7,410 nt of DNA from Treponema sp. (GCA_009780285.1 WRAL01000067.1:1-7410); one strand, 5' to 3'; counted from the stretch's first letter, positions 1-6,234 are shown. Translations and numbers: made by a program. The notes: generated by a model not told the origin, from the letters alone.

Positions 1-1
1 A

Positions 2-826
2 AAATACGACATAATTTTTTGCAGGGACGCGCTGATTTATTTCCCTAACGGGAACCGTCGCGCCGCAATGAACGCGCTTGCCGAGCTGCTTCTTGACGAG
101 GGCCTGCTTTTTTTAGGATTCTCGGAAACCTCCGGAGCGAGCCATCCGCAGCTTGCCAGCCGTTATTCCTCCGGCGTTTTTTACTTTCAAAAAATCCCGC
201 GCGGCGAGATGCAGGCCGCCTCGGATCAGATGCCACATGGAATCGAGCCTTCGGCCGCGCCTGACGCCAAGGCCGGAAAATACAAGGCGCATCTGGCGCG
301 GGCATTGCGTCCCAAACAGCTAAAGGCGCTGGAACTGTGCCAGGAGATTTCGGCTTTCATGCTGGATAATGGAGGAAAGCCAAACGCGCAAAAAACGTTA
401 AAAGCGATAGCGAATGACAAAATGGGCAGGAAGAATTTGCATCCGCCTTCCGATGCGGAGCTTGCCGCCGCGGCGCTGTATTTTCTCGGCGCGCGGAATT
501 CCAGTTGCGCCAACATTGCCCTTGAATACTTTCACAGGTGCTGTAGCGGCACGTTCCCTGTTTTTCTGCGCGGCGAGTATCACCTGCTTCTTGGAAATGC
601 CGAAGCATCGGTCAATTGTTTCAGGCGCGCTTTCGCCCTTGACAACAGCTTTTGGCCGGCGCCCTACAAAATCGCTTTGCAAAGCGGCGGCGAGGATGAA
701 GGCAAGATAAGGGAAGCGCTCAAAAGCATGGATATGGGCGCCGCGCTTGGCTACGAATGCCTTCTTGGGGGCTTTCCCCCGGATCATTTCCGTCGAATTT
801 TGGAGGGCAAGCTAGCCAGGAAATGA
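2..826 (+). CDS. cheR: CheR-type chemotaxis protein methyltransferase with TPR-like C-terminal region (5' truncated)
   Basis: The reading frame is open from the left edge, so the N-terminus is missing; 274 residues remain. CheR uses S-adenosylmethionine to methylate glutamates of chemoreceptors in the cytoplasm, the adaptation step of chemotaxis. Residues 1-64 read as the C-terminal end of the CheR Rossmann fold: KYDIIFCRDALIYF corresponds to the family block FDLIFCRNVLIYF, then come LAELLLDEGLLFLGFSET and YSSGVFYFQK. Residues about 150-225 are Ala/Leu/aromatic-rich helices (LALEYFHRC-type, FRRAFALDNSFWPAPY) resembling TPR repeats, an arrangement known from WspC-like CheR-TPR proteins. The gene ends GGFPPDHFRRILEGKLARK. 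The usual Asn-Val of CRNV is Asp-Ala here. An internal ATG at 68 is not the true start because homology continues upstream of it. The gene converges on uxuA with a 12 bp gap. Family call is firm; activity and receptor are not known. Confidence 0.85.
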   Translation, partial: KYDIIFCRDALIYFPNGNRRAAMNALAELLLDEGLLFLGFSETSGASHPQLASRYSSGVFYFQKIPRGEMQAASDQMPHGIEPSAAPDAKAGKYKAHLARALRPKQLKALELCQEISAFMLDNGGKPNAQKTLKAIANDKMGRKNLHPPSDAELAAAALYFLGARNSSCANIALEYFHRCCSGTFPVFLRGEYHLLLGNAEASVNCFRRAFALDNSFWPAPYKIALQSGGEDEGKIREALKSMDMGAALGYECLLGGFPPDHFRRILEGKLARK

Positions 827-838
827 CGGCGCGGCGGA

Positions 839-1918
839 TCACTGCCTGGCCCGAGCGGCCTTCTCCACCGCCTCGGCAAGGCCGTTTAGGTAGGCGAGGC
901 CCAGGGCGCGGTCGTAGAGGCCGTAACCGGGCAGACAGTCCGTTTCGCCCCAGATCTGCCGGCCGTGATCCGGGCGAGCCGGCCCTTCAAAGCCGGAATC
1001 GCGCAGGGCCTTTACGATGGCGTGCATGTCAAGCGAGCCGTCCGATGAAAGATGCGCGGACTCCTCGAAGTCGCCCGGCGCGTTGTGCCTTAGATTGCGC
1101 AAATGCGCGAAGTGGATCCGGCCGGAAAGCGCGGCAATTATTTCCGGAATGTCGTTGGCGGGATTGCTTGCCAGGCTTCCGGAGCAAAGCGTAACGCCGT
1201 TGCATGGATGGTCGACGGCGCGCGCCAGGCGTAAAAGCTGCTCGCGGTTCGTCACGATCCTTGGCAGGCCGAAAATAGGCCAGGCCGGATCGTCCGGGTG
1301 AATCGCCATTTTGATCTCATGCCTTGCGCATGTGGGCATTATCGCTTTAAGGAAGTATATAAGGTTTTCAAAAAGAATTTCCGCGTCGATGCCCCTGTAC
1401 ATTTCGAAAAGTTCCTTGATGCGCGCCATGCGCTCCGGCTCCCAGCCAGGCAAAACGGCATCGCCGGTTTCCGATGAGATTATCGAAAACATTTTTTCCG
1501 GATCTATTTCGTCAATGATTTTTTGATCGTATGACAGCACGGTCGAGCCGTCCTTGCGGGCCTTGAAAAGGCTCGTGCGCGTCCAGTCGAAAACCGGCAT
1601 AAAGTTGTAGCAAACCATGCGCACCCCGGCATCGCCCAGAACGTTTAAGGTGGCGATATAGTTTTCGATATATTTGTCCCGCTCCGGCGCGCCGGTTTTT
1701 ATCGAGTCGTGAATGTTCACGCTTTCGATCCCGGCTATGCTCAGCCCTGAGGCTTCCACCTCGCGCTTGAGCGCCGCGAATTCTTCCTTTGTCCAGGCTT
1801 CGCCGGGCGCGCTGCCGTAGAGAGTCGTTATAACGCCGCTCAAGCCGGGCACTTGGCGCAGCTTGTCCAAGGTGATAGGGTCGTGGCCGGGGCCAAACCA
1901 GCGCATGGTCATTTTCAT
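839..1918 (-). CDS. uxuA: Mannonate dehydratase
   Basis: UxuA dehydrates D-mannonate to 2-keto-3-deoxy-D-gluconate in cytoplasmic glucuronate/hexuronate breakdown. From the chosen start (MKMTMRWFGPGHDPITL) the protein has 359 residues, the normal family length, and the N-terminus matches the family pattern MKMTFRWYG..DPVTL. Likely metal ligands and active-site blocks are visible: HPDDPAWP (His about 207), TLCSGS (Cys about 245), IHFAHLRN (His about 269 or 272) and RPDHGR (Asp about 317). These match the Cys/His/His/Asp Mn2+ set described for ManD. ATGs further upstream (to 1990) are rejected because they add non-homologous residues and run through the neighbouring gene. No Shine-Dalgarno is present; TATACT ends six bases before this ATG, so a leaderless transcript is likely. 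It is divergent from the HAD gene. No other uronate genes are visible, so the pathway partners must be elsewhere. Confidence 0.93.
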   Translation of the reverse strand: MKMTMRWFGPGHDPITLDKLRQVPGLSGVITTLYGSAPGEAWTKEEFAALKREVEASGLSIAGIESVNIHDSIKTGAPERDKYIENYIATLNVLGDAGVRMVCYNFMPVFDWTRTSLFKARKDGSTVLSYDQKIIDEIDPEKMFSIISSETGDAVLPGWEPERMARIKELFEMYRGIDAEILFENLIYFLKAIMPTCARHEIKMAIHPDDPAWPIFGLPRIVTNREQLLRLARAVDHPCNGVTLCSGSLASNPANDIPEIIAALSGRIHFAHLRNLRHNAPGDFEESAHLSSDGSLDMHAIVKALRDSGFEGPARPDHGRQIWGETDCLPGYGLYDRALGLAYLNGLAEAVEKAARARQ

Positions 1919-1934
1919 GCGCATAGTATACACT
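1906..1934 (+). promoter_or_regulatory. Promoter of the HAD phosphatase gene (leaderless geometry)
   Basis: TGGTCA (1906-1911) is followed after 17 bp by TACACT (1929-1934), then six bases and ATG 1941. Each hexamer matches consensus at 4 of 6 positions. An alternative -10 is TATACA (1927-1932). The -35 lies inside the first codons of uxuA, so transcription of the two genes should interfere. Confidence 0.45.
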
Positions 1935-1953
1935 GAAATCATGAAAGATCTAA
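1925..1953 (-). promoter_or_regulatory. Promoter of uxuA (leaderless geometry)
   Basis: On the minus strand TATACT (1930-1925) is followed by ATGCGC and then the uxuA ATG at 1918, six bases downstream. This places the expected transcription start at or next to the start codon. The -35 (TTAGAT, 1953-1948, 17 bp spacer) is poor. The -10 overlaps the -10 of the divergent HAD promoter over GTATAC. Confidence 0.55.
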
Positions 1954-2723
1954 GCCAGATTCGCGGAAAGCGCGCCTTCATCATCGACATGGACGGCGTG
2001 ATCTACCACGGGAACCGCTTGCTTCCCGGCGCCGCCGAGCTAGTGCAGTGGCTCGAAAAAAACGGAAAGGCGTACCTGTTCCTCACCAACTCAAGCGAGC
2101 GCTCTCCGGCCGAGCTTGGGCAGAAGCTTTCTCGTCTGGGCATCGAGGTCGGCGCCGAACATTTCTACACCAGCGCGCTGGCCACCGCCGGCTTCCTCGC
2201 CTCGCAAATGCCGGGCGGCTCGGCCTACGTCATCGGCGAGCCGGGGCTGATACAGGCGCTTTACGACGCCGGCTTTACGATGAACAACGTCAACCCGGAT
2301 TACGTCGTGGTCGGCGAGGGGCGGGGCTACAGCCTGGAAAGCCTGGAAAGGGCCGTGCGCCTCGTGGCCTCGGGCGCCCGCCTTATCGGAACGAACCCGG
2401 ACGTTTCCGGCCCGACCGAAAGCGGCATCGCTCCGGCCTGCGGCGCCTTAGTGGCGCCTATCGAGCTGGCCACGGGAACGAAAGCCTACTTCGTCGGCAA
2501 GCCCAACCCGCTGATCATGCGCCACGGCCTTCGCAAGCTCGGCGCCACGCGCGAGGAAACCGCGATCATCGGCGACAGGATGGACACCGACATCGTCGCC
2601 GGCATCGAGACGGAGATCGAGACCGCGCTCGTCCTTTCCGGCGTGACGGCGCTCGAAGACATCGCGAAGTTCCCCTACCGTCCCCGGCACGTCCTCGAAG
2701 GCGTGTTTGAAATCCCAGATTAA
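1941..2723 (+). CDS. HAD-IIA family (NagD-like) phosphatase
   Basis: This is a cytoplasmic HAD-superfamily phosphohydrolase of the IIA cap type, the group containing NagD (UMP phosphatase), AraL and phosphoglycolate/p-nitrophenyl phosphatases. The 260 residues match the family length of about 250-280. Motif I is FIIDMDGV (Asp16 nucleophile, Asp18), motif II LTNSS (Thr49), the cap carries YVIGEPGL and GTNPD (149-154), motif III is the lysine of FVGKPNP (Lys187), and motif IV is GDRMDTDI (Asp212, Asp217). All catalytic residues are present. The start at 1941 is chosen because MKDLSQIRGKRAFIIDMDG fits the family; an upstream in-frame ATG at 1863 would add residues encoded opposite uxuA. There is no Shine-Dalgarno and a -10 sits six bases before ATG. 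Substrate cannot be told from sequence; a role in clearing a sugar phosphate or nucleotide is inference. The gene uses very GC-rich third positions. Confidence 0.9.
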   Translation: MKDLSQIRGKRAFIIDMDGVIYHGNRLLPGAAELVQWLEKNGKAYLFLTNSSERSPAELGQKLSRLGIEVGAEHFYTSALATAGFLASQMPGGSAYVIGEPGLIQALYDAGFTMNNVNPDYVVVGEGRGYSLESLERAVRLVASGARLIGTNPDVSGPTESGIAPACGALVAPIELATGTKAYFVGKPNPLIMRHGLRKLGATREETAIIGDRMDTDIVAGIETEIETALVLSGVTALEDIAKFPYRPRHVLEGVFEIPD

Positions 2724-2764
2724 GGGGCCGCGCGGCCTTTCGGGTCTGGGGCCTTTGATCTGGG
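2714..2764. repeat. Inverted repeat at the end of the HAD gene
   Basis: CCCAGAT (2714-2720), overlapping the last HAD codons, is repeated inverted as ATCTGGG (2758-2764). Between them lies the palindrome GGCCGCGCGGCC (2726-2737), which extends by G-U pairs and is followed by TTT. It may act as a weak transcription stop for the HAD gene, but there is no real T-tract. Confidence 0.45.
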
Positions 2765-2775
2765 CAACCAAGCGT

Positions 2776-2798
2776 GGAGTTTTGCGATGCAAAACTCC
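2776..2798. repeat. Perfect 10 bp hairpin
   Basis: GGAGTTTTGC and GCAAAACTCC are separated by GAT. No T-tract follows on the plus strand. It is the first of a tandem row of hairpins in this spacer and looks like a dispersed intergenic element rather than an ordinary terminator. Confidence 0.6.
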
Positions 2799-2800
2799 GA

Positions 2801-2827
2801 GGCCAATGCGCCGCAGGCGCATTGGCC
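2801..2827. repeat. Perfect 12 bp hairpin
   Basis: GGCCAATGCGCC and GGCGCATTGGCC flank the loop GCA. It starts two bases after the previous hairpin. The following DNA holds smaller stems: CGCG-GCAG-CGCG (2836-2847) and GGGGC-GCG-GCCCC (2858-2870). No T-tract follows. Confidence 0.6.
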
Positions 2828-2872
2828 CGCCTTCTCGCGGCAGCGCGACGGAGCAAGGGGGCGCGGCCCCGC

Positions 2873-2900
2873 TTGACAAGATACTTTCGCGCGATACAAT
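2873..2900 (+). promoter_or_regulatory. Sigma-70-type promoter of the ABC permease gene
   Basis: A consensus TTGACA (2873-2878) is followed after 16 bp by TACAAT (2895-2900). The ATG at 2907 is six bases after the -10, so transcription should start at or beside the start codon. This is the strongest member of the leaderless set in this window. Confidence 0.75.
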
Positions 2901-2906
2901 CCAAGA

Positions 2907-3980
2907 ATGGAATCCGCGACCAAAACAATAAAAACGCTTTTCGCGCTGTTTTTCCGACTCAAAGGCCGGTTTCCTCTGGCCTTTTTTATCGTCAGGCGAA
3001 TCGCGGCCATGTTCGTCATGCTTCTCGTCTTTTCCTTCTCCCTTTTTCTGCTTCTGGATATCCTTCCCGGGCAGGACATCATTGGCATTGTTATGGCCAC
3101 GCGAGCGCCGGATACCAGCGATCTCCCCCCGGACATAGCGGCGCAGATTCAAGCCGACCTGGCAGACCGCTGGCGCAGGCGGCTGGGGCTGGACAGGCCG
3201 TTTTATGTCCAGTACGCGCGCTGGGCGCAGGGCGCGCTAAGAGGGGATTTCGGCGTAGGACTTGTGTCGCGCGCGCCGGTCGGCTTTCTCATGAGGGAAA
3301 GGTTTCTCAATACGCTCTTCCTGAATATAATCTCGCTTTCGACCATCACGCTCGCGTCCGTCTTGCTGGGCTCCCTCCTTGCGCGCAGGGCCGGCGGGCG
3401 CATGGACCTCGCGGCCAACTTCGCTGCCCTGGCGCTGTACTCGCTTCCGCCTCTCATGGTTTGCATTCTGCTGCAGATTCTCGCCTTCATGACCGGCCTT
3501 TTTCCGATAACCGGCTTTCCGCGATTTTCTTTCGCCAGCGCGCCGGGGGCCTTCGTTCCAGCTTATATCCACCATGTGTTTCTGTTAGTGATGGTACACT
3601 TTGCGCAGGGTTTTGGTGAGGGAATGCGCGAGACGCGCGCGCTGGTTTTGGATCAGATTTCCCGGCCCTACATGTTAAGCCTAAGGATGCGCGGAATCTC
3701 CGAGCGGCGCGCGCTTTTTTCCCACGCCTTTCGCAACTGCCTTACTCAAACTTTCACGCGAGTGGGGCTTACGCTCACAGGCATTTTCGGATCATCCCTT
3801 GTGATGGAAATTATTTTCGCGTTTCCTGGATCCGGAAGGCTCATGTACGAGGCGATGATCATGCGCGACGTGAACCTCGTTCTTTCCATTTTCGTTTTTA
3901 TTTCTGTTTTTTTGATGGTAACGTTTACAATAGTTGACATCCTTATCGCCGCCTTCGATCCGCGCGTGCGCTACGGCTAA
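2907..3980 (+). CDS. ABC transporter permease, DppB/OppB (peptide/nickel) family
   Basis: This is an inner-membrane permease subunit of a binding-protein-dependent importer, the family that takes up di-/oligopeptides or nickel. It has 357 residues. The first membrane segment is about residues 27-51 (IVRRIAAMFVMLLVFSFSLF), followed by an external loop containing LGLDRPFYVQYARWAQGALRGDFG, the usual family signature. Five more segments follow (about 137-157, 170-195, 215-235, 287-305, 320-345). The cytoplasmic EAA loop reads LSLRMRGISERRALFSHAFRN, where it contacts the ATPase. The C-terminus VDILIAAFDPRVRYG is typical. It starts at 2907 beside a good promoter, without a Shine-Dalgarno. A DppB gene is normally followed by DppC, the ATPases and a binding protein; here a DNA-repair gene follows, so the partners lie elsewhere or this gene is isolated. 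Substrate is unknown. Confidence 0.9.
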   Translation: MESATKTIKTLFALFFRLKGRFPLAFFIVRRIAAMFVMLLVFSFSLFLLLDILPGQDIIGIVMATRAPDTSDLPPDIAAQIQADLADRWRRRLGLDRPFYVQYARWAQGALRGDFGVGLVSRAPVGFLMRERFLNTLFLNIISLSTITLASVLLGSLLARRAGGRMDLAANFAALALYSLPPLMVCILLQILAFMTGLFPITGFPRFSFASAPGAFVPAYIHHVFLLVMVHFAQGFGEGMRETRALVLDQISRPYMLSLRMRGISERRALFSHAFRNCLTQTFTRVGLTLTGIFGSSLVMEIIFAFPGSGRLMYEAMIMRDVNLVLSIFVFISVFLMVTFTIVDILIAAFDPRVRYG

Positions 3981-4009
3981 GGCCCCTTGCCTTTTTTCCC
4001 TAGCCGTAG
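3971..4009. terminator. Nested inverted repeat and weak terminator between permease and UDG genes
   Basis: CTACGGCTA (3971-3979), covering the end of the permease gene including two bases of its TAA stop, is perfectly repeated inverted as TAGCCGTAG (4001-4009). Inside lies AAGGC-CCCTT-GCCTT (3979-3993) running into a six-T tract (3992-3997). The inner stem is a plausible but weak rho-independent terminator. It overlaps the inferred glycosylase promoter. Confidence 0.5.
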
Positions 4010-4015
4010 TTGAAT
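3987..4015 (+). promoter_or_regulatory. Possible promoter of the uracil-DNA glycosylase gene
   Basis: TTGCCT (3987-3992), 17 bp, TTGAAT (4010-4015), six bases, ATG 4022. Each hexamer matches consensus at 4 of 6 positions, so on its own it is weak. It is listed because the geometry repeats that of the other genes here. The -35 overlaps the T-tract of the upstream terminator. Confidence 0.35.
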
Positions 4016-4021
4016 GCATGA

Positions 4022-4762
4022 ATGACCGCCAACGAAAAAACCAGCGTCGCGCGCCTTCTTGACCTGGCCTCCGCCGTCGCTTCCGGAGGCTACATGGAAG
4101 CGCCGGCCGAATACGCATTTGCCGACGACGCGGAAACGGACAGCTTCCATGCCGGCGCCGTGGACAACGGCATCGTCGACAGCCTCGATCAAATCGCCGC
4201 CGACGCGCGCGCCTGCGCTGCCTGCCGACTTGCGCAGGGCCGGAAAAACGCCGTCCCCGGCGAAGGCCCCGATCGCCCTTTCGTAATGGTAATAGGCGAA
4301 GGGCCGGGCGCCGACGAGGACGCGTCGGGAAGGCCCTTCGTCGGCAAGGCCGGGCAGCTCCTCGATAAAATGCTCGGCGCCATCGGCCTGTCGCGGCAAA
4401 CGAACTGCTACATCGCCAACGTGGTCAAATGCCGCCCGCCGGAAAACCGCAATCCCCAGCCCGACGAAATCGCCGCCTGCGCTCCCTTCCTTGAAAGGCA
4501 GGCGCGCCTTCTTCGGCCGGCCTTTATCCTTTGCGCCGGAAAGGTGGCCGCAGGAACGCTGCTGCGTTCCCAGGCCGGCATAGGCCAGCTTAGGGGAAAA
4601 ATAACGGAGATTGACCTCGGCGGCTTCACGGCGCCGCTTTTGGCGACCTACCATCCCAGCGCCCTTCTGCGCGACGAAAATCTCAAGCGCCCCGCCTGGG
4701 AGGATCTAAAAACGCTGCGATCCGCGCTGGAGCGCGCGGGATTTTTTGCCGAAGAAAATTAA
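4022..4762 (+). CDS. Family 4 uracil-DNA glycosylase (iron-sulfur type)
   Basis: The enzyme removes uracil from DNA, starting base-excision repair of deaminated cytosine. It has 246 residues. A poorly conserved, acidic, alanine-rich extension (about 1-55) precedes the core. The four cysteines expected to hold the [4Fe-4S] cluster are present: CAAC (Cys65, Cys68), VVKC (Cys137) and AAC (Cys153), with the 16-residue gap between the last two seen in the Thermotoga maritima enzyme. Motif A is GEGPGADEDASGRPFVGKAG (92-111), followed by NVVKCRPPENRNPQPDE. The C-terminal motif is HPSALLR (211-217). The start at 4022 is the first in-frame ATG; nearby ATGs at 4014 and 4018 are out of frame. No Shine-Dalgarno is seen. 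It is followed closely by a convergent gene. Some relatives were annotated as phage polymerase-related proteins, but the motifs here support a glycosylase. Confidence 0.93.
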   Translation: MTANEKTSVARLLDLASAVASGGYMEAPAEYAFADDAETDSFHAGAVDNGIVDSLDQIAADARACAACRLAQGRKNAVPGEGPDRPFVMVIGEGPGADEDASGRPFVGKAGQLLDKMLGAIGLSRQTNCYIANVVKCRPPENRNPQPDEIAACAPFLERQARLLRPAFILCAGKVAAGTLLRSQAGIGQLRGKITEIDLGGFTAPLLATYHPSALLRDENLKRPAWEDLKTLRSALERAGFFAEEN

Positions 4763-4787
4763 AAAACCGGCCCGTAATCCAGGCCGG
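4761..4787 (-). terminator. Rho-independent terminator for cysK, in a convergent gap
   Basis: Read on the minus strand, CCGGCC, a nine-base loop and GGCCGG (4787-4767) run into six T residues (4766-4761), ten bases past the cysK stop. On the plus strand the same stem follows the glycosylase stop but is trailed only by CTTTG, so it serves the plus gene less well. Confidence 0.8.
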
Positions 4788-4796
4788 CTTTGCGGC

Positions 4797-5816
4797 CTAC
4801 GCTCGCATCGATCTAAAAGATAAAAGCTCGATGTCGGGGGACAAAAAGCCGGCCTTTACCGGCTCCTCGCGCATAAGGTCCGTGGACAGATACTTTTTAT
4901 TGTCGTCGGAAAAAATACTGACAACGGTTTTATCCAGGCCCAGCATGTCCTGCGCCTTTACCGCGCCGATAAAATTCGCCCCGGAGGAAATCCCCACGCC
5001 AAGGCCGAGCGCGCGGCTTATCTTCTGCGCCATGATAATCGCGTCGCCGTCGTCAACGTCAACGATGTCGTCAAGCTCGTCCAGTTTAACGATTGGCGGT
5101 ATAAACTCGTCGGAAATGCCCTGAATCCTGTGCTTGCCAACCTGATACCCCGTTTTTAGCGTGGGGCTGGATTCTGGCTCAAGCGGAAAAACCTTGACGT
5201 TTTTATTGACGGTCTTTAGATACTTTCCAATTCCCATTATCGTGCCGCCGGTTCCGACGCCGGCGATCACCGCGTCGCAGGTTTTGCCAAAAGCCTTCAA
5301 CTGCGCGGCGATTTCCGGGCCCGTAGTGTTAAAGTGCGCCATAACATTGTCGTTATTTTCAAACTGCTTAGGCGTAAAGACAAGCGGGTTTTCGATCGCC
5401 AGCTTTTCGACGGCGGCAAGACAGCCCTTGAATCCCCCCTGTTCCTTGCTCAGAAGGTTCAGCTTCGCGCCGGCGGCGCCAACCATTTTCTTGCGCTCCT
5501 CGCTCATCCAGTCCGGCATGTAAATCAAGACCTCGTTTCCCAGGTACGCGCCGAGGTAGCTCAGCGAAATCCCGGTGTTCCCGCTCGTCGTCTCCGCGAT
5601 GGCGTGCCCCAGAGAAAGCGCGCCGGAATTGTAGGCGCTTTCCAAAACGCTGATCGCCATCCTGTCCTTCACCGAGCCGCTAAGGTTGTAGTACTCCAGC
5701 TTGAAGTAAAGGACGCGCGGCGCGCCGCCTTGATAACGGAACTCAATCTCAATCATCGGCGTATTGCCGATCAGCTTTCGCGCTTCGTCGAATCGCTTTT
5801 GCAGGTTTTTTTCCAT
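4797..5816 (-). CDS. cysK: Cysteine synthase family PLP enzyme (CysK-like)
   Basis: The protein belongs to the fold-type II PLP enzymes; CysK makes L-cysteine from O-acetylserine and sulfide in the cytoplasm. It has 339 residues, slightly longer than the usual 310-330. Visible motifs are IGNTPMIEI at the N-terminus, NLSGSVKDR with the PLP Schiff-base lysine (Lys50), TSGNTG (77-82, substrate loop), GVGTGGT (186-192, PLP phosphate) and ISSGAN (276-281, serine facing the PLP ring nitrogen). The catalytic set is complete. The start is MEKNLQKRF at 5816; a longer frame from 5861 adds residues encoded across the promoter. There is no Shine-Dalgarno, and TATACT ends six bases before ATG. Cystathionine beta-synthase-like or O-phosphoserine-using relatives cannot be excluded, since no serine acetyltransferase gene is nearby. 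Confidence 0.87.
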   Translation of the reverse strand: MEKNLQKRFDEARKLIGNTPMIEIEFRYQGGAPRVLYFKLEYYNLSGSVKDRMAISVLESAYNSGALSLGHAIAETTSGNTGISLSYLGAYLGNEVLIYMPDWMSEERKKMVGAAGAKLNLLSKEQGGFKGCLAAVEKLAIENPLVFTPKQFENNDNVMAHFNTTGPEIAAQLKAFGKTCDAVIAGVGTGGTIMGIGKYLKTVNKNVKVFPLEPESSPTLKTGYQVGKHRIQGISDEFIPPIVKLDELDDIVDVDDGDAIIMAQKISRALGLGVGISSGANFIGAVKAQDMLGLDKTVVSIFSDDNKKYLSTDLMREEPVKAGFLSPDIELLSFRSMRA

Positions 5817-5822
5817 AACAAA

Positions 5823-5851
5823 AGTATACCACAGGGCTATTCCGGGCGCAA
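5823..5851 (-). promoter_or_regulatory. Promoter of cysK (leaderless geometry)
   Basis: On the minus strand TTGCGC (5851-5846), 17 bp, TATACT (5828-5823), then TTTGTT and ATG at 5816. The -10 is near consensus and the -35 keeps TTG. Transcription should start at or beside the start codon. Confidence 0.65.
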
Positions 5852-5948
5852 CTGCCGGCAAAATTTTTTATTTTCAGACGGGGGAAGTCTCCCCCGCGCT
5901 GCAGCCGCGCGCAAGCGCGCGTCTTCCGCTGCGCCCTCTGCGGGTAGG

Positions 5949-6096
5949 GCCAATAAAGGCGAGCGCAGCGTGCTGATGAATGAGGCGCCACGCCGAGAGC
6001 GCCACGGCCAACAAACGCGCGCGCAGCGCGTAGACGCATCCAAGCAACATGCCGTAGCGCCAATGAAGGCAACGCGGACGAACAAAGGCGCTGCGG
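5949..6096. repeat. Imperfect direct repeats
   Basis: The pattern GCCAAYRAAVGC followed by a GCGCAGCG-like tail occurs at 5949-5970, 6007-6030 and 6059-6076, with a further ACAAAGGCGCTGCGG at 6082-6096. Also, GCGCCACG occurs at 5985-5992 and 5999-6006. The spacing is irregular (58, 52 and about 22 bp), so this is neither a CRISPR array nor a regular tandem repeat. Confidence 0.4.
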
Positions 6097-6189
6097 GTTT
6101 ATCCGCAGCAGCGCGCGACTGCCCCTGGGCGCCCCCGCCGTGGATGCGCGCGCCTTGCGTGCCGCCAGCCTCGATTGACAGCCGGCCCC

Positions 6190-6215
6190 AACCACTACAC
6201 GTCTGCGTAGTGGTT
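6190..6215. repeat. Perfect 9 bp hairpin at the composition boundary
   Basis: AACCACTAC and GTAGTGGTT flank an eight-base loop. It sits where GC-rich DNA gives way to AT-rich DNA. There is no T-tract beyond TTT, so it is a poor terminator. It could be an insertion-boundary scar or part of the intergenic element; sequence alone cannot decide. Confidence 0.5.
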
Positions 6216-6234
6216 TGCGAGAAAAAGTTTGCGA
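6213..6234. repeat. Direct repeat GTTTGCGA, 14 bp apart
   Basis: GTTTGCGA occurs at 6213-6220 and again at 6227-6234, about 28 bp upstream of the -35 at 6262. The spacing is not a whole number of turns, but a pair of half-sites upstream of a promoter could bind a regulator. Chance is also possible. Confidence 0.3.

Noticed and set aside
767..780. Hairpin GGGGG-CTTT-CCCCC near the end of cheR as its terminator
   Set aside because: It lies inside the coding region and has no T-tract. The 12 bp gap between cheR and uxuA holds no terminator either.
1863..1940. Longer HAD start at 1863
   Set aside because: The extra 26 residues are encoded opposite uxuA and its promoter, and are not part of the family N-terminus.
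1919..1990. Longer uxuA starts, up to 1990
   Set aside because: The extra residues do not match mannonate dehydratases and would be encoded inside the HAD gene; MKMTMRWFG at 1918 fits the family start.
2448..3152. Minus-strand open frame of 234 codons
   Set aside because: It spans the end of the HAD gene, the hairpin spacer and the start of the permease gene, all better explained on the plus strand; its translation is charged and featureless.
5949..6096. CRISPR array
   Set aside because: The repeats are degenerate, unevenly spaced (58, 52 and about 22 bp) and have no cas gene nearby.
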